From: JAOBAU01 sp034667465
GTDB taxonomy: Bacteria; Acidobacteriota; Thermoanaerobaculia; Gp7-AA8
Reading direction: 5' to 3'
Assembly (NCBI GenBank): GCA_034667465.1
Contig: JAXDJV010000014.1
Location: 1-64,000, forward strand
DNA length: 64,000 bases
This document shows positions 46,701-54,920 of this stretch, one piece after another. Position 1 is the first letter of the stretch. Each line of letters opens with the position of its first letter. The notes under the pieces are model-generated. The model made no database searches, was not told the DNA's origin, and saw only the letters and a program-made list of their open reading frames with translations. The position numbers were made by a program, and so were the translations under genes.

Positions 46701-49700
46701 AAGACCGGCGAGAAGGTCGACGTCGTGCCGGTCGTCAGCAACGCGGTCGTGGTGCACGGGATCGCTGTGCCGGCGGCGGCGCCGACCGCGGGAAGCACGC
46801 AGGTCCATCCTGCCGGAACCGTCATTGAGACGAAGGTCGTGTTCGCCGGAACCGTCTGCGTGAACGAAGCGTTGGTCGACGTGACGCCGTTGTTCGTCAC
46901 CGTCTCGACGAACGTGACGGTCTCGCCGGGGCCGACCGGATCGTTTAGCGCGGTGATGGTCGTGGCGAGATCGGCACTGCCGGCTGCAACGACGGTCGTC
47001 GATGCCGAGGATATGTTGTTGCTCGAGTTGGAATCGGGCGTTGTCGTCGAAACCGTCGCGGTCTCGGTGATGACCGTTGTCGCGACAGTGCCGGCATTCA
47101 CCTTCACCACCATCCCGATGCTCACCGACGCGCCGGCTGCAAGGTTCGCAGCGGAGCAGGTGATCGCACCGGTGCCGCCGGGAGCCGGCGTGATGCAGGT
47201 CCAGCCTGGCTGCGGGGCGATCGAGACGAATGTCGTATTCGGCGGCGTGTTCTCGGTGAACGTCGGATTCACCGCGGTTGCTCCGCCGTAGTTCGTGACT
47301 GTCTGCGTGTAGGCGATGTTGGTGTTTGCGACGACGCGCGCGGGCGCGCTGATGACGACGGCCATGTCCGCGTACGCGGAGGTGACGACGTTGGTCGTGG
47401 TCGTGGCGCTGTTGTTCGCGTAGTTCGAATCAGTGGTCCGACTCGTCGCGTTCGCGGTGTTGCTGATGATGTAGCCGGCTGGTGTGCCTGGATGCGCCTG
47501 CATGACCGCGCTGAAGGTCGCGGTGGCAAGTGATGCGAGCGTTGACGCCGTGCAGGTGATGATTCCCGTTCCGCCCGGAGCGGGCGTGATGCATGTCCAG
47601 CCGGCCGGCGGCGTCATCGAGACGAACGTGGCACTCGCCGGTACCGAGGTCGTGAAGACCGGCTGATCGGCGGCGCTGGGACCGTTGTTCGTCAGCACCT
47701 GTGTGTAGGTGATGTTGGAGCCGGGCGTGACCGGATCGGGCGCGTCGGCGTTCGTCACCGCCAGGTCGGCGACCGCGCAGGAGTATCCGCCTTCGGCGCC
47801 CGCTACGACGGCGAGCGGCGTCGAGACGATGCCGGCGAGTCCGGGGCCGGAACCGAAGTTGTCCAGATCGGTCGTCGTCAAACCGTTCGTACCGCCGGTG
47901 ACGTCGGTGCTCGCGGCGCTGCTGGAAAGATAGATCGCGCCGCCGCCGCCACCGCCGCCCGGGCCGTGACGCTCGCCGGGGAAGTCGCGCGCATTCGGCG
48001 GACAGGTGGGATTCGAGCATGGGCTGGCCTGCGCAAGCCATGCGTTTCCGCCGTTGCCGCCGCGAGCCGTGATCGTGAGCGTGGTCAGCGAGCCGAAACG
48101 CGTATCGATGACGACCGTGCCGCCGGCGCCGCCGCCGCCGCCCGCGTCGTTGCTGACGTCGAGCGCGTGCGAGCCGTTCGCCGCGATGGTGCCGGTGCCG
48201 AGAAGCTCGTTCGCGCGGATGAGCACGATGCCGCCGCCGGCCTGACCGCTGCTGTTGATGGCGTTGGTGCCGAGGATGACGCTGCCCGCCGCGGTGCCGT
48301 TGTTGCTCGTGCCGGCGCCGCCGCCGCCACCCATCACGAGACGGGTGGTCGTCGGCGCTTCAAAGGTTCCGCCGTAGCCGCCGGTCGCCGACGAGCTGTT
48401 CCAGGCGTTGCCGCCCCCGCCGCCGTCGCCGGCGTTGCCGCCACCGCCGCCGCCGGTGTTCTCATCGTTCGCGACCGGATTGCCGTCCGTGCCGCCGCCG
48501 CCCGCGTTGCCCGGCGCGCCGCGTCCGCTGCTGCCATTCGGATAGCCGTCGATCGTCGTATCGAGCACCGTCGCGGTGTTGTTGAAGAGATAGCGCGGCG
48601 TGCCGGCGATTCCTTCGCCTTTCGACGCATTCGTTGCCGTCGCGGCGGTCGTTCGATAGTCGGTGTTCGCGCCGGCGCCGCCGGCGAGCTGGCGTCCCGC
48701 ACCGCCGCGGAATCCGACGCCGGTGACGCTGAGCTGCGGAACCGTGTAAGCGCGGTTGGTTCCCGTGGTCGTGGCGTTCGTGGTGAGCGTCAGCTGCGTA
48801 TTGTTGTTGATGTAGAGAACGGTGCGCGTTCCTTCGCCGGTGATCGTGATCGTGTCGCCGCTGTGCACGACGTTCGTGAACGTCGTGCCGGTGCCGGTGA
48901 CAGTGGCCGAACCGTTCGTCGTCGCGACGGTGCCGGCGCCTGCGCCGCTGCCCATCGTCACGGTGCCGGAGACGTCCATCGCGAAGACGCCGCCGATCGA
49001 GCCGGTCCACGGCAATGCGCGCGTTCCCGCGGCAATCGTTGCACTTGTGTATTGCGGTACGCGAATCACCTGGTAACGGCGCGCGCCCTGCGTGCCCGAC
49101 GCGGCCGCGTTCGTGTAGGCGTAGATCAAACCGCCGCCGAGGCCGGCGCCGGTGATGTTGATGGCGCCGGCCCCAGCGACCGCGAGCGCGCTGCGCGACA
49201 CGACGTACTCGTATCGGCCGGCGCTGTTCAGTAGCGACGATCCATTGCCGGCGGTGCCGAGGCTGCCATTGCCGGCCCCGTCGCCATACCGATCGTCGTT
49301 GTTCGCGTCGATCAACGAGTCCTGCATCTGCATGATGAGCAGCAGGTCGCCGACTGCGATCGCGGTCGGTCCTGTTCCCGCGGCCACCGTGACTGAGGTC
49401 GCGGCGGCTGCCGCGTTCGCGCTGCCGGGCCAGTACGTATTCACCGAACCGGTGATCGTGCCGCCGATGCCGTCTTTGCCCGGATTCGAGCAGAGATGCG
49501 ACTGCGTCCGGACGACGACCGTGGCGGTGTTGTTTCCCGCGATCGCGTCCGTGGTGCCGACGGTGATCGATGCGGGAACGTTGTAGACGGTAGCCAGTCC
49601 GCCGCTCGCCGCCGTTGCGACGATCGTGACGGTTGCCGAATCGCCGGCGTTCATGAGCGAGCCGATGGCGCACGTCGTCGTTGCCGCCGGCGTACAGGTT

Positions 49701-50617
49701 CCGAGCGTCGTCGTCGCGGAGACGATCGTCAGTCCGGCCGGGAGCGGATTCGAAAAGTTGACGTTGTTGGCGCCGGCGCTTTGCGCCTGGATTTTCCAGG
49801 TGAACGTGACTTGCGTCGGGGAACCGTCGACGAGATCGGGCGAGGCGTAACCGGTGATCTCGACGTCGGTGCGCGCGCCGCGCAGACTGCCGCCCGCTTT
49901 CGCCCAGACGCGGTTCGCATTCAGCGTGTACGACATCGTCACGTTCGCGCCGGTCGAAACCTCGGTGCTGGCGACGGCGAGCACGTCGGCGGTGGTGAGC
50001 GGCGCCGGCGACGTCGTGTTGTACATCGAGGTCTGGCCCGCGCCGACCGCCGCGGTCAGCGTGCCGTTGTGACGTGCGGAGGTGTAGTCGACGACGAGAT
50101 CACCGGCCGCCGTTCCCGCCAGCGTCGAGGTCGGAGTGTTGTTGTTTCCACCGGCCGTGTAGCCGAGTGATCCGGTGAGCGCCTGATCGACGTCGACGAA
50201 CGTCGTGACGCCGACCAGCGACGGTACGGTTTGTCCTGCGGCGACGTTCTGCGCCGTGACGACGACGTTGTTCGTGCCGGTCGACGGCGCGAGGAGATAC
50301 CACAGCTCGATACGAACGTCGTTGGCGCCCTCGGTGAGCGCCTCTGCGAGAAACATCGCCGCGCCGTTGTATGTGACCGACGCGATCGTGGTCGCCGTGC
50401 TCGTGGTCACGTTCATATGAACGGCGACGATCATCAGCCGGTTCGCGCGCACAGGTGTCGTGTGCGCGACGGTCATCGTCAGCGCCGCGGGAGCGAAGGT
50501 GCCCTGAGAAGTCGTCGTGCCGTTCAGCGCCAGCTGCGCATCGGCGCGATGCGGCTGCAGAAACAGCAGCCCCAGGAAGAACGTTGCGATTGCGACGACA
50601 CGATTTCGATTGCTCAT
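43733..50617 (-). CDS. Giant secreted DUF11-repeat protein with C-terminal gingipain-type (C25) peptidase
   Basis: A 2294-residue exported protein (signal peptide ending ADAQ). From the N-terminus there is a jelly-roll region, a DUF11 domain, a very glycine-rich stretch (about 640-900), four more DUF11 domains (each starting DLAV/DMAV/DLAT/DLGI), a fibronectin-like segment (VMISWQTSFEADNLGFNIYR) and a peptidase C25 domain. The catalytic His2171 (DYIGHASAEMW) and Cys2204 (VSMSCLNGYF) are present. C25 enzymes are extracellular cysteine proteases. No type IX sorting domain is evident, so the export and anchoring route is open. Confidence 0.85.
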   Translation of the reverse strand: MSNRNRVVAIATFFLGLLFLQPHRADAQLALNGTTTSQGTFAPAALTMTVAHTTPVRANRLMIVAVHMNVTTSTATTIASVTYNGAAMFLAEALTEGANDVRIELWYLLAPSTGTNNVVVTAQNVAAGQTVPSLVGVTTFVDVDQALTGSLGYTAGGNNNTPTSTLAGTAAGDLVVDYTSARHNGTLTAAVGAGQTSMYNTTSPAPLTTADVLAVASTEVSTGANVTMSYTLNANRVWAKAGGSLRGARTDVEITGYASPDLVDGSPTQVTFTWKIQAQSAGANNVNFSNPLPAGLTIVSATTTLGTCTPAATTTCAIGSLMNAGDSATVTIVATAASGGLATVYNVPASITVGTTDAIAGNNTATVVVRTQSHLCSNPGKDGIGGTITGSVNTYWPGSANAAAAATSVTVAAGTGPTAIAVGDLLLIMQMQDSLIDANNDDRYGDGAGNGSLGTAGNGSSLLNSAGRYEYVVSRSALAVAGAGAINITGAGLGGGLIYAYTNAAASGTQGARRYQVIRVPQYTSATIAAGTRALPWTGSIGGVFAMDVSGTVTMGSGAGAGTVATTNGSATVTGTGTTFTNVVHSGDTITITGEGTRTVLYINNNTQLTLTTNATTTGTNRAYTVPQLSVTGVGFRGGAGRQLAGGAGANTDYRTTAATATNASKGEGIAGTPRYLFNNTATVLDTTIDGYPNGSSGRGAPGNAGGGGTDGNPVANDENTGGGGGGNAGDGGGGGNAWNSSSATGGYGGTFEAPTTTRLVMGGGGGAGTSNNGTAAGSVILGTNAINSSGQAGGGIVLIRANELLGTGTIAANGSHALDVSNDAGGGGGAGGTVVIDTRFGSLTTLTITARGGNGGNAWLAQASPCSNPTCPPNARDFPGERHGPGGGGGGGAIYLSSSAASTDVTGGTNGLTTTDLDNFGSGPGLAGIVSTPLAVVAGAEGGYSCAVADLAVTNADAPDPVTPGSNITYTQVLTNNGPSAADQPVFTTSVPASATFVSMTPPAGWTCITPAPGGTGIITCTASTLASLATATFSAVMQAHPGTPAGYIISNTANATSRTTDSNYANNSATTTTNVVTSAYADMAVVISAPARVVANTNIAYTQTVTNYGGATAVNPTFTENTPPNTTFVSIAPQPGWTCITPAPGGTGAITCSAANLAAGASVSIGMVVKVNAGTVATTVITETATVSTTTPDSNSSNNISSASTTVVAAGSADLATTITALNDPVGPGETVTFVETVTNNGVTSTNASFTQTVPANTTFVSMTVPAGWTCVLPAVGAAAGTAIPCTTTALLTTGTTSTFSPVFQSIVGTAPGTTISQTCNIATTGGIVDSIAANNSATDTALVRGNGEADLGITKTDSPDPVGAGQLVTYLITVVNNGPEVATGVTVSDTLPANVFFIRASPSAGSCAGTTTIVCSVGTMAIRATETISIVVQTQVAGTLTNTATVSGTKTDPVAANNSSTATTTVLSVTLVRLRDFSVKQTNKNVMISWQTSFEADNLGFNIYRETGGVRTQVNEQLIAGTALLAAKHDGQSDHGYRLKDKLDSGVFAQYWLEDVDLSGVKTMHGPVSPISGYVDEPENATPLPGLGAGGSVVASPAGYGVVRTYSEDVTDKQFKTQSDLAADAGLKIYTTQEGWYRLTRATMTAAGFDPGSDARGLALYTSGIEQPLIVSDGGDGKLDATDAIEFYATPLDAISTGVRTYWLRLEKSKGGGRIDTSKTKGGDPLTGSIAFTYERKDRAVFVAAITNNGEGDNFFGPIVMPIPATQPLTVGNLDPTFGGNARLELTLQGTTHPAVHNVAVSLGGHDLGTATFADQQQQTFTFDFPQSWLAAGTNTLTLQSLGGWSDISVGASTRLTYQHLLSADDGALEATLQGGRAVTVGGFTAAGVRALDVTNSIAPIELETVVAPQGSGYAATFTPAGSGARVVLVFQPSRVLAPAELAANRPSTLSAAKGADLVIISNSAFMAAASTLQPVREREGTATVVVDVEDVYDEFGFGIRSPKAIRTFLATAAKWKTAPRYVMLVGDASIDPRNYLHSGAYDFVPTKLIATTLIKTASDDWFADFNDDGIAEMAVGRVPVRTAADAARYFAKLTGRGTPSGTWSNDAVLVADHPTDYDFAEVTTSLAALLPPTMTSSTIDFARTPTPYDDLVNAMMRGSLIVDYIGHASAEMWSEGVFGSATADNLQNGSRLPFVVSMSCLNGYFHDIYTRSLAEALIGSQNGGAIAVWASSSLTQPDQQALMNRELFRRLFAAPHVALGDAVRGAKSAASDPDVRKSWIFFGDPSMTLR

Positions 50618-50635
50618 GATTGCCCCGTAGTCATT

Positions 50636-51109
50636 TCAGACGGAAAGCGCGCGAACCTGCGCGGTCTCCGGAATTCCATTCGATGTGGCACGGCCGAAAC
50701 GCCGCTGAAGCGAGTGACGTACACGCCGCAACACGGCGAGGGCCTGCTGTGTGAGAGCGCCGCGCGAATCGACGGCGGCGCAACGGCCGTCGCGCTCGAC
50801 GCCGGAGATCCGGCCGAGAACGGCGCTGCCGGCGACGATGGCGTCGGCGGTAAGTGAGTTGTCGCCGCGCGTGCGAACGCGCAGCTCGCCGCGCGTCGCG
50901 TCGAGCTCGATGATTCGATGCGCGGTCAGGCCGCGCGGCGCGGCGGTGAGCACGACGTCGCCGACGCGCAGCGATTCTTCATCGCAGCGCGTGACGTGCA
51001 CGAATTCGCCGCTGCGAATCGTCGGAATCATGCTGTGTCCCGACGCGCAGAACCGCGCGTCGTAGCCCGCGGCCAGCACGTCCTGCAGCGTGTTGACGAA
51101 CATCGTCAT
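50636..51109 (-). CDS. S24/S26-family (signal peptidase I-like) protein of the RiPP cluster
   Basis: The 157-residue protein has the nucleophile motif ASGHSMIPTI and a second site LTAHRIIELD, where histidine replaces the bacterial catalytic lysine as in SipW/ER-type signal peptidases. RGDNSLTAD completes the fold. It has no obvious membrane helix. It overlaps the kinase gene by four bases and ends the operon. It may cut the leader from the modified precursor; this is inferred from position. Confidence 0.75.
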   Translation of the reverse strand: MTMFVNTLQDVLAAGYDARFCASGHSMIPTIRSGEFVHVTRCDEESLRVGDVVLTAAPRGLTAHRIIELDATRGELRVRTRGDNSLTADAIVAGSAVLGRISGVERDGRCAAVDSRGALTQQALAVLRRVRHSLQRRFGRATSNGIPETAQVRALSV

Positions 51110-52008
51110 CCGTTCCTCCGCACCACCTCGACGACGCTGTCGTCGGGTGTGAAGCGCAGCAGCCTGACCGGCACGCGCGCGCAGATGTCCGCCAGAAACT
51201 CGATCGTGAATGCGAGTGCGGCGGGGTCATAGAAAGGGGGAAAGGTGCAGCCGAACAACATTGCCGACGCGGTTGCCGGCGCGAGCGACTCGAGCTCGGT
51301 GAGGGGTGCCTGGCGCAGGATGTAAACGCCGGCCAGCGGCGCGGTCGACGCCGACGATAGCTCCGCTTCGCCGTGCCATGGCGTGCCGAACATCCGCAGC
51401 ACGCCGTCCACGTCGCGCACAATCACGCGATCGTCGCTGACGATGTCGATGCCTGCTTCGCGCAGCCACACTTTGCCGGTGGTGGTCTTGCCGGCGCCCG
51501 ACTGGCCGACGAACAGATGGCCGCGGCCGTCGCGATCGATGACGCCGCATCCGTGCAGCTCGACGCCGCGTCCGCGGCCGAGGAGATTCGCGACGAGCAC
51601 TTCATCGAGCGGATAGTCGAGCGGATGCATCGTCGGAAGATCGGCATCGGCGCTCAGCAGAATGCGTCCCGACGTGAAGCTCGAATTCAGCAGCGCCACT
51701 TTGTACGGCGCGTCGCCGAACATCGCCGAATGACACTCGATCCGATAGCCGTCGCCGTCCGCGTAAAGACGCCAGACGCCGCCCGATTCGAAGAGCAGCT
51801 CACCGCGCGGATGGAGGTCGCGTTCGTCGAGGCGATCGACCGTCAGCGTCAAATCGGCGTCAGCGAGCGGTGAAACTTCGAAGCGGCCGGTGGTCGCGGA
51901 AAGTCCGCGGCCGAGCGACTGATCGGCGTAGTGCAACGCGATGCCGAGCCCTCCGATCGTGAGAAAGGAGGAGCTGATCACAACCGCGTGCTCGCCGGAG
52001 ACGCTCAT
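51106..52008 (-). CDS. HPr-kinase-like (HprK) protein, probable precursor-peptide kinase
   Basis: A 300-residue HprK-like protein with the P-loop GQSGAGKTT (168-176) and SDDRVIV downstream. True HprK acts on HPr with a PTS, but homologues in lasso peptide clusters (PadeK, ThcoK) phosphorylate the C-terminal serine of the precursor. The 57-residue precursor encoded just upstream ends in serine, and its stop overlaps this start by four bases (ATGA). ATG 52008 is chosen for that reason. Acting on the peptide is therefore a specific, testable inference. Confidence 0.75.
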   Translation of the reverse strand: MSVSGEHAVVISSSFLTIGGLGIALHYADQSLGRGLSATTGRFEVSPLADADLTLTVDRLDERDLHPRGELLFESGGVWRLYADGDGYRIECHSAMFGDAPYKVALLNSSFTSGRILLSADADLPTMHPLDYPLDEVLVANLLGRGRGVELHGCGVIDRDGRGHLFVGQSGAGKTTTGKVWLREAGIDIVSDDRVIVRDVDGVLRMFGTPWHGEAELSSASTAPLAGVYILRQAPLTELESLAPATASAMLFGCTFPPFYDPAALAFTIEFLADICARVPVRLLRFTPDDSVVEVVRRNG

Positions 52009-52178
52009 GACCCGGCGGTCTGACAGGGGCCGGTCACGAAGCAGTTGCCGCCGCTGGCGCCCGCCGCCGATGCCGACTTGCAGAAGCCGAGCACCGCTTC
52101 TTCGGGACGCAGCGGAAAGCGCCGCACTTCGGGCTTCTCGTACGGTTTCTTCTCTTCGGTATGACCTTCGTTCTGCAT
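52005..52178 (-). CDS. RiPP precursor peptide, 57 residues (PEEAVLG-type leader, three cysteines, C-terminal Ser)
   Basis: An AGAGGA ribosome site precedes ATG 52178. The leader includes KKPYEKPEVRRFPLRPEEAV and leads into LGFCKSASAAG. Cysteines are at 33, 46 and 52, and the chain ends CQTAGS with serine 57. The gene sits 11 bases after the radical SAM stop and overlaps the kinase start. The cysteine- and glycine-rich core suits a SPASM radical SAM enzyme (for example thioether or other cross-links), and the terminal serine suits the HprK-like kinase. No lanthionine enzyme is nearby. Confidence 0.8.
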   Translation of the reverse strand: MQNEGHTEEKKPYEKPEVRRFPLRPEEAVLGFCKSASAAGASGGNCFVTGPCQTAGS

Positions 52179-52189
52179 GCTGATCCTCT

Positions 52190-53452
52190 TTATCGGCCGG
52201 CCCCGGCCGAGCAGTTGTCACAGCCTCCCGAACCGCAGGAGGAGACGAGTGGACGTGGTTGCGCCGCGGCGATGGCGGCGATTCGTTCGGCGCCGCCGTT
52301 CCGCAGCGCGGCGGCGGTGCCCCGCAGTCGCGAAACGTCGTCGCACATCGTGCAGTGGCCGTGCGGCCGCACCGGAATGTCGAACGTGATGGCGCGCAGA
52401 TGCGCGACTTCACAAAGGAAATCGACCGGCGTTTCGGGATCGCCGTTCTCCAGCTCTCCGTTGGCGGGACACATTCCGCACATCGACTTCAGCGAGCACG
52501 TCGTGCATTTGCCGGGACGCGATTGCGGCCGCTGGCGCACGCCGCGGAGGAAGTGATTCCAGCCATCGCTCACCGAGCCGTCGCGGACGTTGTAGCGATC
52601 GACGTGCGAGAGCACGCAGATCGACATGTCGCCGTATGGATCGATGGCGAACGAGTTCACGCCGCCGCCGCAGTCATAGAGCTGCGGCGTCTGACCTTCC
52701 GGCACCGGCATCGGCTGGAACTTCGCGACCAGCTCCTGCCACGCGACGATTCGCTCCGGATCGTCGAGATCGAGCGACACGATTTCTTCCGGCGTCAGCC
52801 GGACCGCGAGCGGACTCGAAGAGCAGTCGATGCGCGGATTGATCATCGCGTCGAACTTGAATTCGACACCGAGGTTCTCCGCCATCGCGGCCATCGCGCC
52901 GATCTCGTGTTTGTTGATCGAGACCGCGACCGTTTTGAGTTTCAGCGGCAGTCCGCGCTCCAGCAGCAGCGCGATGCCGCGCATGCAGAGGTCGTACGAT
53001 CCCGCGATTCCGGTCAGTCCTTCGTACGTCTCGCGTGTCGCGCCGTAGAGCGTGATCTCGATCGAGAACGGCGGCCACTTCACCAGCTCATCGGCAATCG
53101 CCTCGGTGACCATCGTGCCGTTCGTGAACAGCGTGACGAGCAGACCGCGGCGGATGGCGTGGCGATAGATGTCGAGGAAGTCGCGGCGCGCGAAGATCTC
53201 GCCGCCGGTGTAGAGGAGCCAGAGACAACCGAGATCGGCCAGCTCGTCGATGATGCGGTGATGCTCGGCGGTGGTCAGCTCGCGTGCGCGAGCAACGCCG
53301 TCGTGCATCGGCAGGTTGTTGTAGCAATGCGCACAATCGAGCGGGCAACGGTTGGTGATCTCGACGGTGCCGTTGACCGGTACACGCGTCGCGTTCACCT
53401 CGCGGTGAATGAACGCACTAAACTCGGCGTAGCTCCCGCTCTCGATACTCAT
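52190..53452 (-). CDS. Radical SAM/SPASM peptide maturase
   Basis: The 420-residue protein has the radical SAM cluster motif CPLDCAHC (Cys36, 40, 43) and a C-terminal SPASM domain with several cysteines (LYDCGGG, CTTCSLKSMCGMCPAN, FLCEV), which bind auxiliary iron-sulfur clusters. It ends in an unusual cysteine-rich tail, SSCGSGGCDNCSAGAGR. SPASM enzymes modify peptides by radical chemistry; the adjacent precursor is the expected substrate. It is the first gene of the minus-strand operon, divergent from the PqqD-like gene. Confidence 0.9.
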   Translation of the reverse strand: MSIESGSYAEFSAFIHREVNATRVPVNGTVEITNRCPLDCAHCYNNLPMHDGVARARELTTAEHHRIIDELADLGCLWLLYTGGEIFARRDFLDIYRHAIRRGLLVTLFTNGTMVTEAIADELVKWPPFSIEITLYGATRETYEGLTGIAGSYDLCMRGIALLLERGLPLKLKTVAVSINKHEIGAMAAMAENLGVEFKFDAMINPRIDCSSSPLAVRLTPEEIVSLDLDDPERIVAWQELVAKFQPMPVPEGQTPQLYDCGGGVNSFAIDPYGDMSICVLSHVDRYNVRDGSVSDGWNHFLRGVRQRPQSRPGKCTTCSLKSMCGMCPANGELENGDPETPVDFLCEVAHLRAITFDIPVRPHGHCTMCDDVSRLRGTAAALRNGGAERIAAIAAAQPRPLVSSCGSGGCDNCSAGAGR

Positions 53453-53465
53453 AAATTGTCGATGG

Positions 53466-53485
53466 ACCCTTTTGGACCAAAGGGT
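53466..53485. promoter_or_regulatory. Operator-like palindrome between divergent RiPP genes
   Basis: ACCCTTTTGGACCAAAGGGT has 7-base perfect arms around TGGACC. It overlaps the likely -35 (TTGGAC, 53472-53477) of the PqqD-like gene and lies 13 bases before the radical SAM start codon, so one regulator could control both directions. Confidence 0.45.
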
Positions 53486-53509
53486 GTCGGGAAAAGATTA
53501 TTGCACCGT

Positions 53510-53827
53510 ATGATGAAACGAACGATGACAACCCATCAGGAAAGCGTGATTTACGCGAAATCGGACAATCTCGTGATGCGGTCGGTCGGGGGCGAAACCA
53601 TCCTCGTCCCGGTGCGCAGCAACGTCGGCGATCTCGATTCGGTCTTCACCCTGAACGCAGTCGCGGCTCGAATCTGGACGCTGCTCGACGGAAAGCGCAG
53701 CGTCGATGAGGTGATCGACGAGCTCTCCAGCGAGTACGACGCGGCGCCGGACGTCATCCGCGCCGATGCCGTCGAACTGCTGGCCGCGCTCGAAGAGGGA
53801 AAGCTCGTCAGCCGCGTACGCGCGTGA
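53510..53827 (+). CDS. PqqD-like peptide-binding (RRE) protein
   Basis: A 105-residue PqqD-type protein: AVAARIWTLLDGKRSVDEVI and DAVELLAALEEGKLV match the fold that binds RiPP leader peptides for modifying enzymes. TTGGAC (53472), GATTAT (53496-53501) and an eight-base gap to ATG 53510 suggest a nearly leaderless transcript; ATG 53525 is possible. It is divergent from the radical SAM operon and its end overlaps the convergent nucleotidyltransferase by 20 bases. It probably presents the precursor to the maturase or kinase. Confidence 0.8.
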   Translation: MMKRTMTTHQESVIYAKSDNLVMRSVGGETILVPVRSNVGDLDSVFTLNAVAARIWTLLDGKRSVDEVIDELSSEYDAAPDVIRADAVELLAALEEGKLVSRVRA

Positions 53828-54890
53828 AGAGCTTTGCGACCGCACCGAGCGCGCGACGGAGGTAGAGGAACGGCAGCGCGACGTTGCTCGCTCCCGGAAA
53901 TCGAGCGCGCATCTGTTCGGCTGACGGAAACGCGAGCAGCCGCAGGAATCGCAAGCGTTTGCCTTTCGCGGCGCGCAACTCTGCGATCAGTTCGCTGATG
54001 TGAAGCCGTTGCGGATCGAGGAAGCTCTCCGATTGCTCGCGATGCGATGTCCGTTCGAACGCCGGCGCTTCATCGGACGCGAACCATTCGAACGCGCGCG
54101 AAAGACCGTCGGCGCAGATGGCGACGATCTCTCCTTCGACCGCTCGCTGACGGAAGAGCCGTCGTTCGTCGGGAGTGAGCGCGCGCCAAAGCAGCACGAG
54201 GTCGTAAAGCCAGATCAGCCGATCGTCGCCGTGATGATGTGCGACGCGATGGACGCACGCGATGAGCAGCGAGTCGACAGTGGCCGGGATGCGCAGGCCG
54301 GACGCGGTCGTCGTTCCGTTCGCGCGGAGCGCGTCGACGTCGAAGAGCCGCGCCAGTTCGCGCGCGTTGCTGATCGCCCAGTGCAGATCGAGGACGTCGC
54401 CGGCGTGCGAGCCGCGAAGCATCACCTGCGCCGACGGCGCATTGCGCGGCGACATCTCGGCGACGTACCCGAGCGCGCGCAGCGCGTCGACGGCACGCTC
54501 CGCTTCGGACGGCGCGACGATCAGGTCGACGTCGGCACGCGGCCGCAGTCCGCGCGATGGATAGATCGACTCGGCGAGCGCCGTCCCTTTGATGAAGAGC
54601 GGCGTGATCTCGTGTGCACGCAGCGCTTCGACGACCTCGGTCATCCGCACGATGCCGCGCTCAGCAAGCATCGCGTTTCCGAACGCGTCGCGGCGCAGCG
54701 CGTCGACGAGCTCGCGCGGCCAGTCGCCGTGCACCAGCGTGAAGAGGAGCGGCTGCAGTCCGTGCTCGCGCGTGGCGCGCAGGAGAGGCGCGAGATCGGC
54801 CGGCGGCGCGGCGTCGCGTCCGGCGAAGAGGTCGCGCAGCCAGCGCCGCTCATCTGCCGTGACCTCAATCAGCGAAGCGTCTTCACGCAA
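53808..54890 (-). CDS. Nucleotidyltransferase family protein (NTP_transf_5-like) of the RiPP cluster
   Basis: About 360 residues starting from TTG 54890; no ATG fits, and the open frame further upstream is a shadow of the TonB receptor gene. PLFIKGTALAESIY and RPRADVDLIV carry the D-x-D nucleotidyltransferase core. Then come LDLHWAIS and VHRVAHHHGDDRLIWLYDL. The same family accompanies HprK-type kinases in lasso peptide clusters, where its role is not settled. It overlaps the PqqD-like gene tail to tail. The start is uncertain. Confidence 0.7.
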   Translation of the reverse strand: MREDASLIEVTADERRWLRDLFAGRDAAPPADLAPLLRATREHGLQPLLFTLVHGDWPRELVDALRRDAFGNAMLAERGIVRMTEVVEALRAHEITPLFIKGTALAESIYPSRGLRPRADVDLIVAPSEAERAVDALRALGYVAEMSPRNAPSAQVMLRGSHAGDVLDLHWAISNARELARLFDVDALRANGTTTASGLRIPATVDSLLIACVHRVAHHHGDDRLIWLYDLVLLWRALTPDERRLFRQRAVEGEIVAICADGLSRAFEWFASDEAPAFERTSHREQSESFLDPQRLHISELIAELRAAKGKRLRFLRLLAFPSAEQMRARFPGASNVALPFLYLRRALGAVAKLFTRVRG

Positions 54891-54920
54891 GTTCGCACCT
54901 GACCGTCTAACATTCTGATC

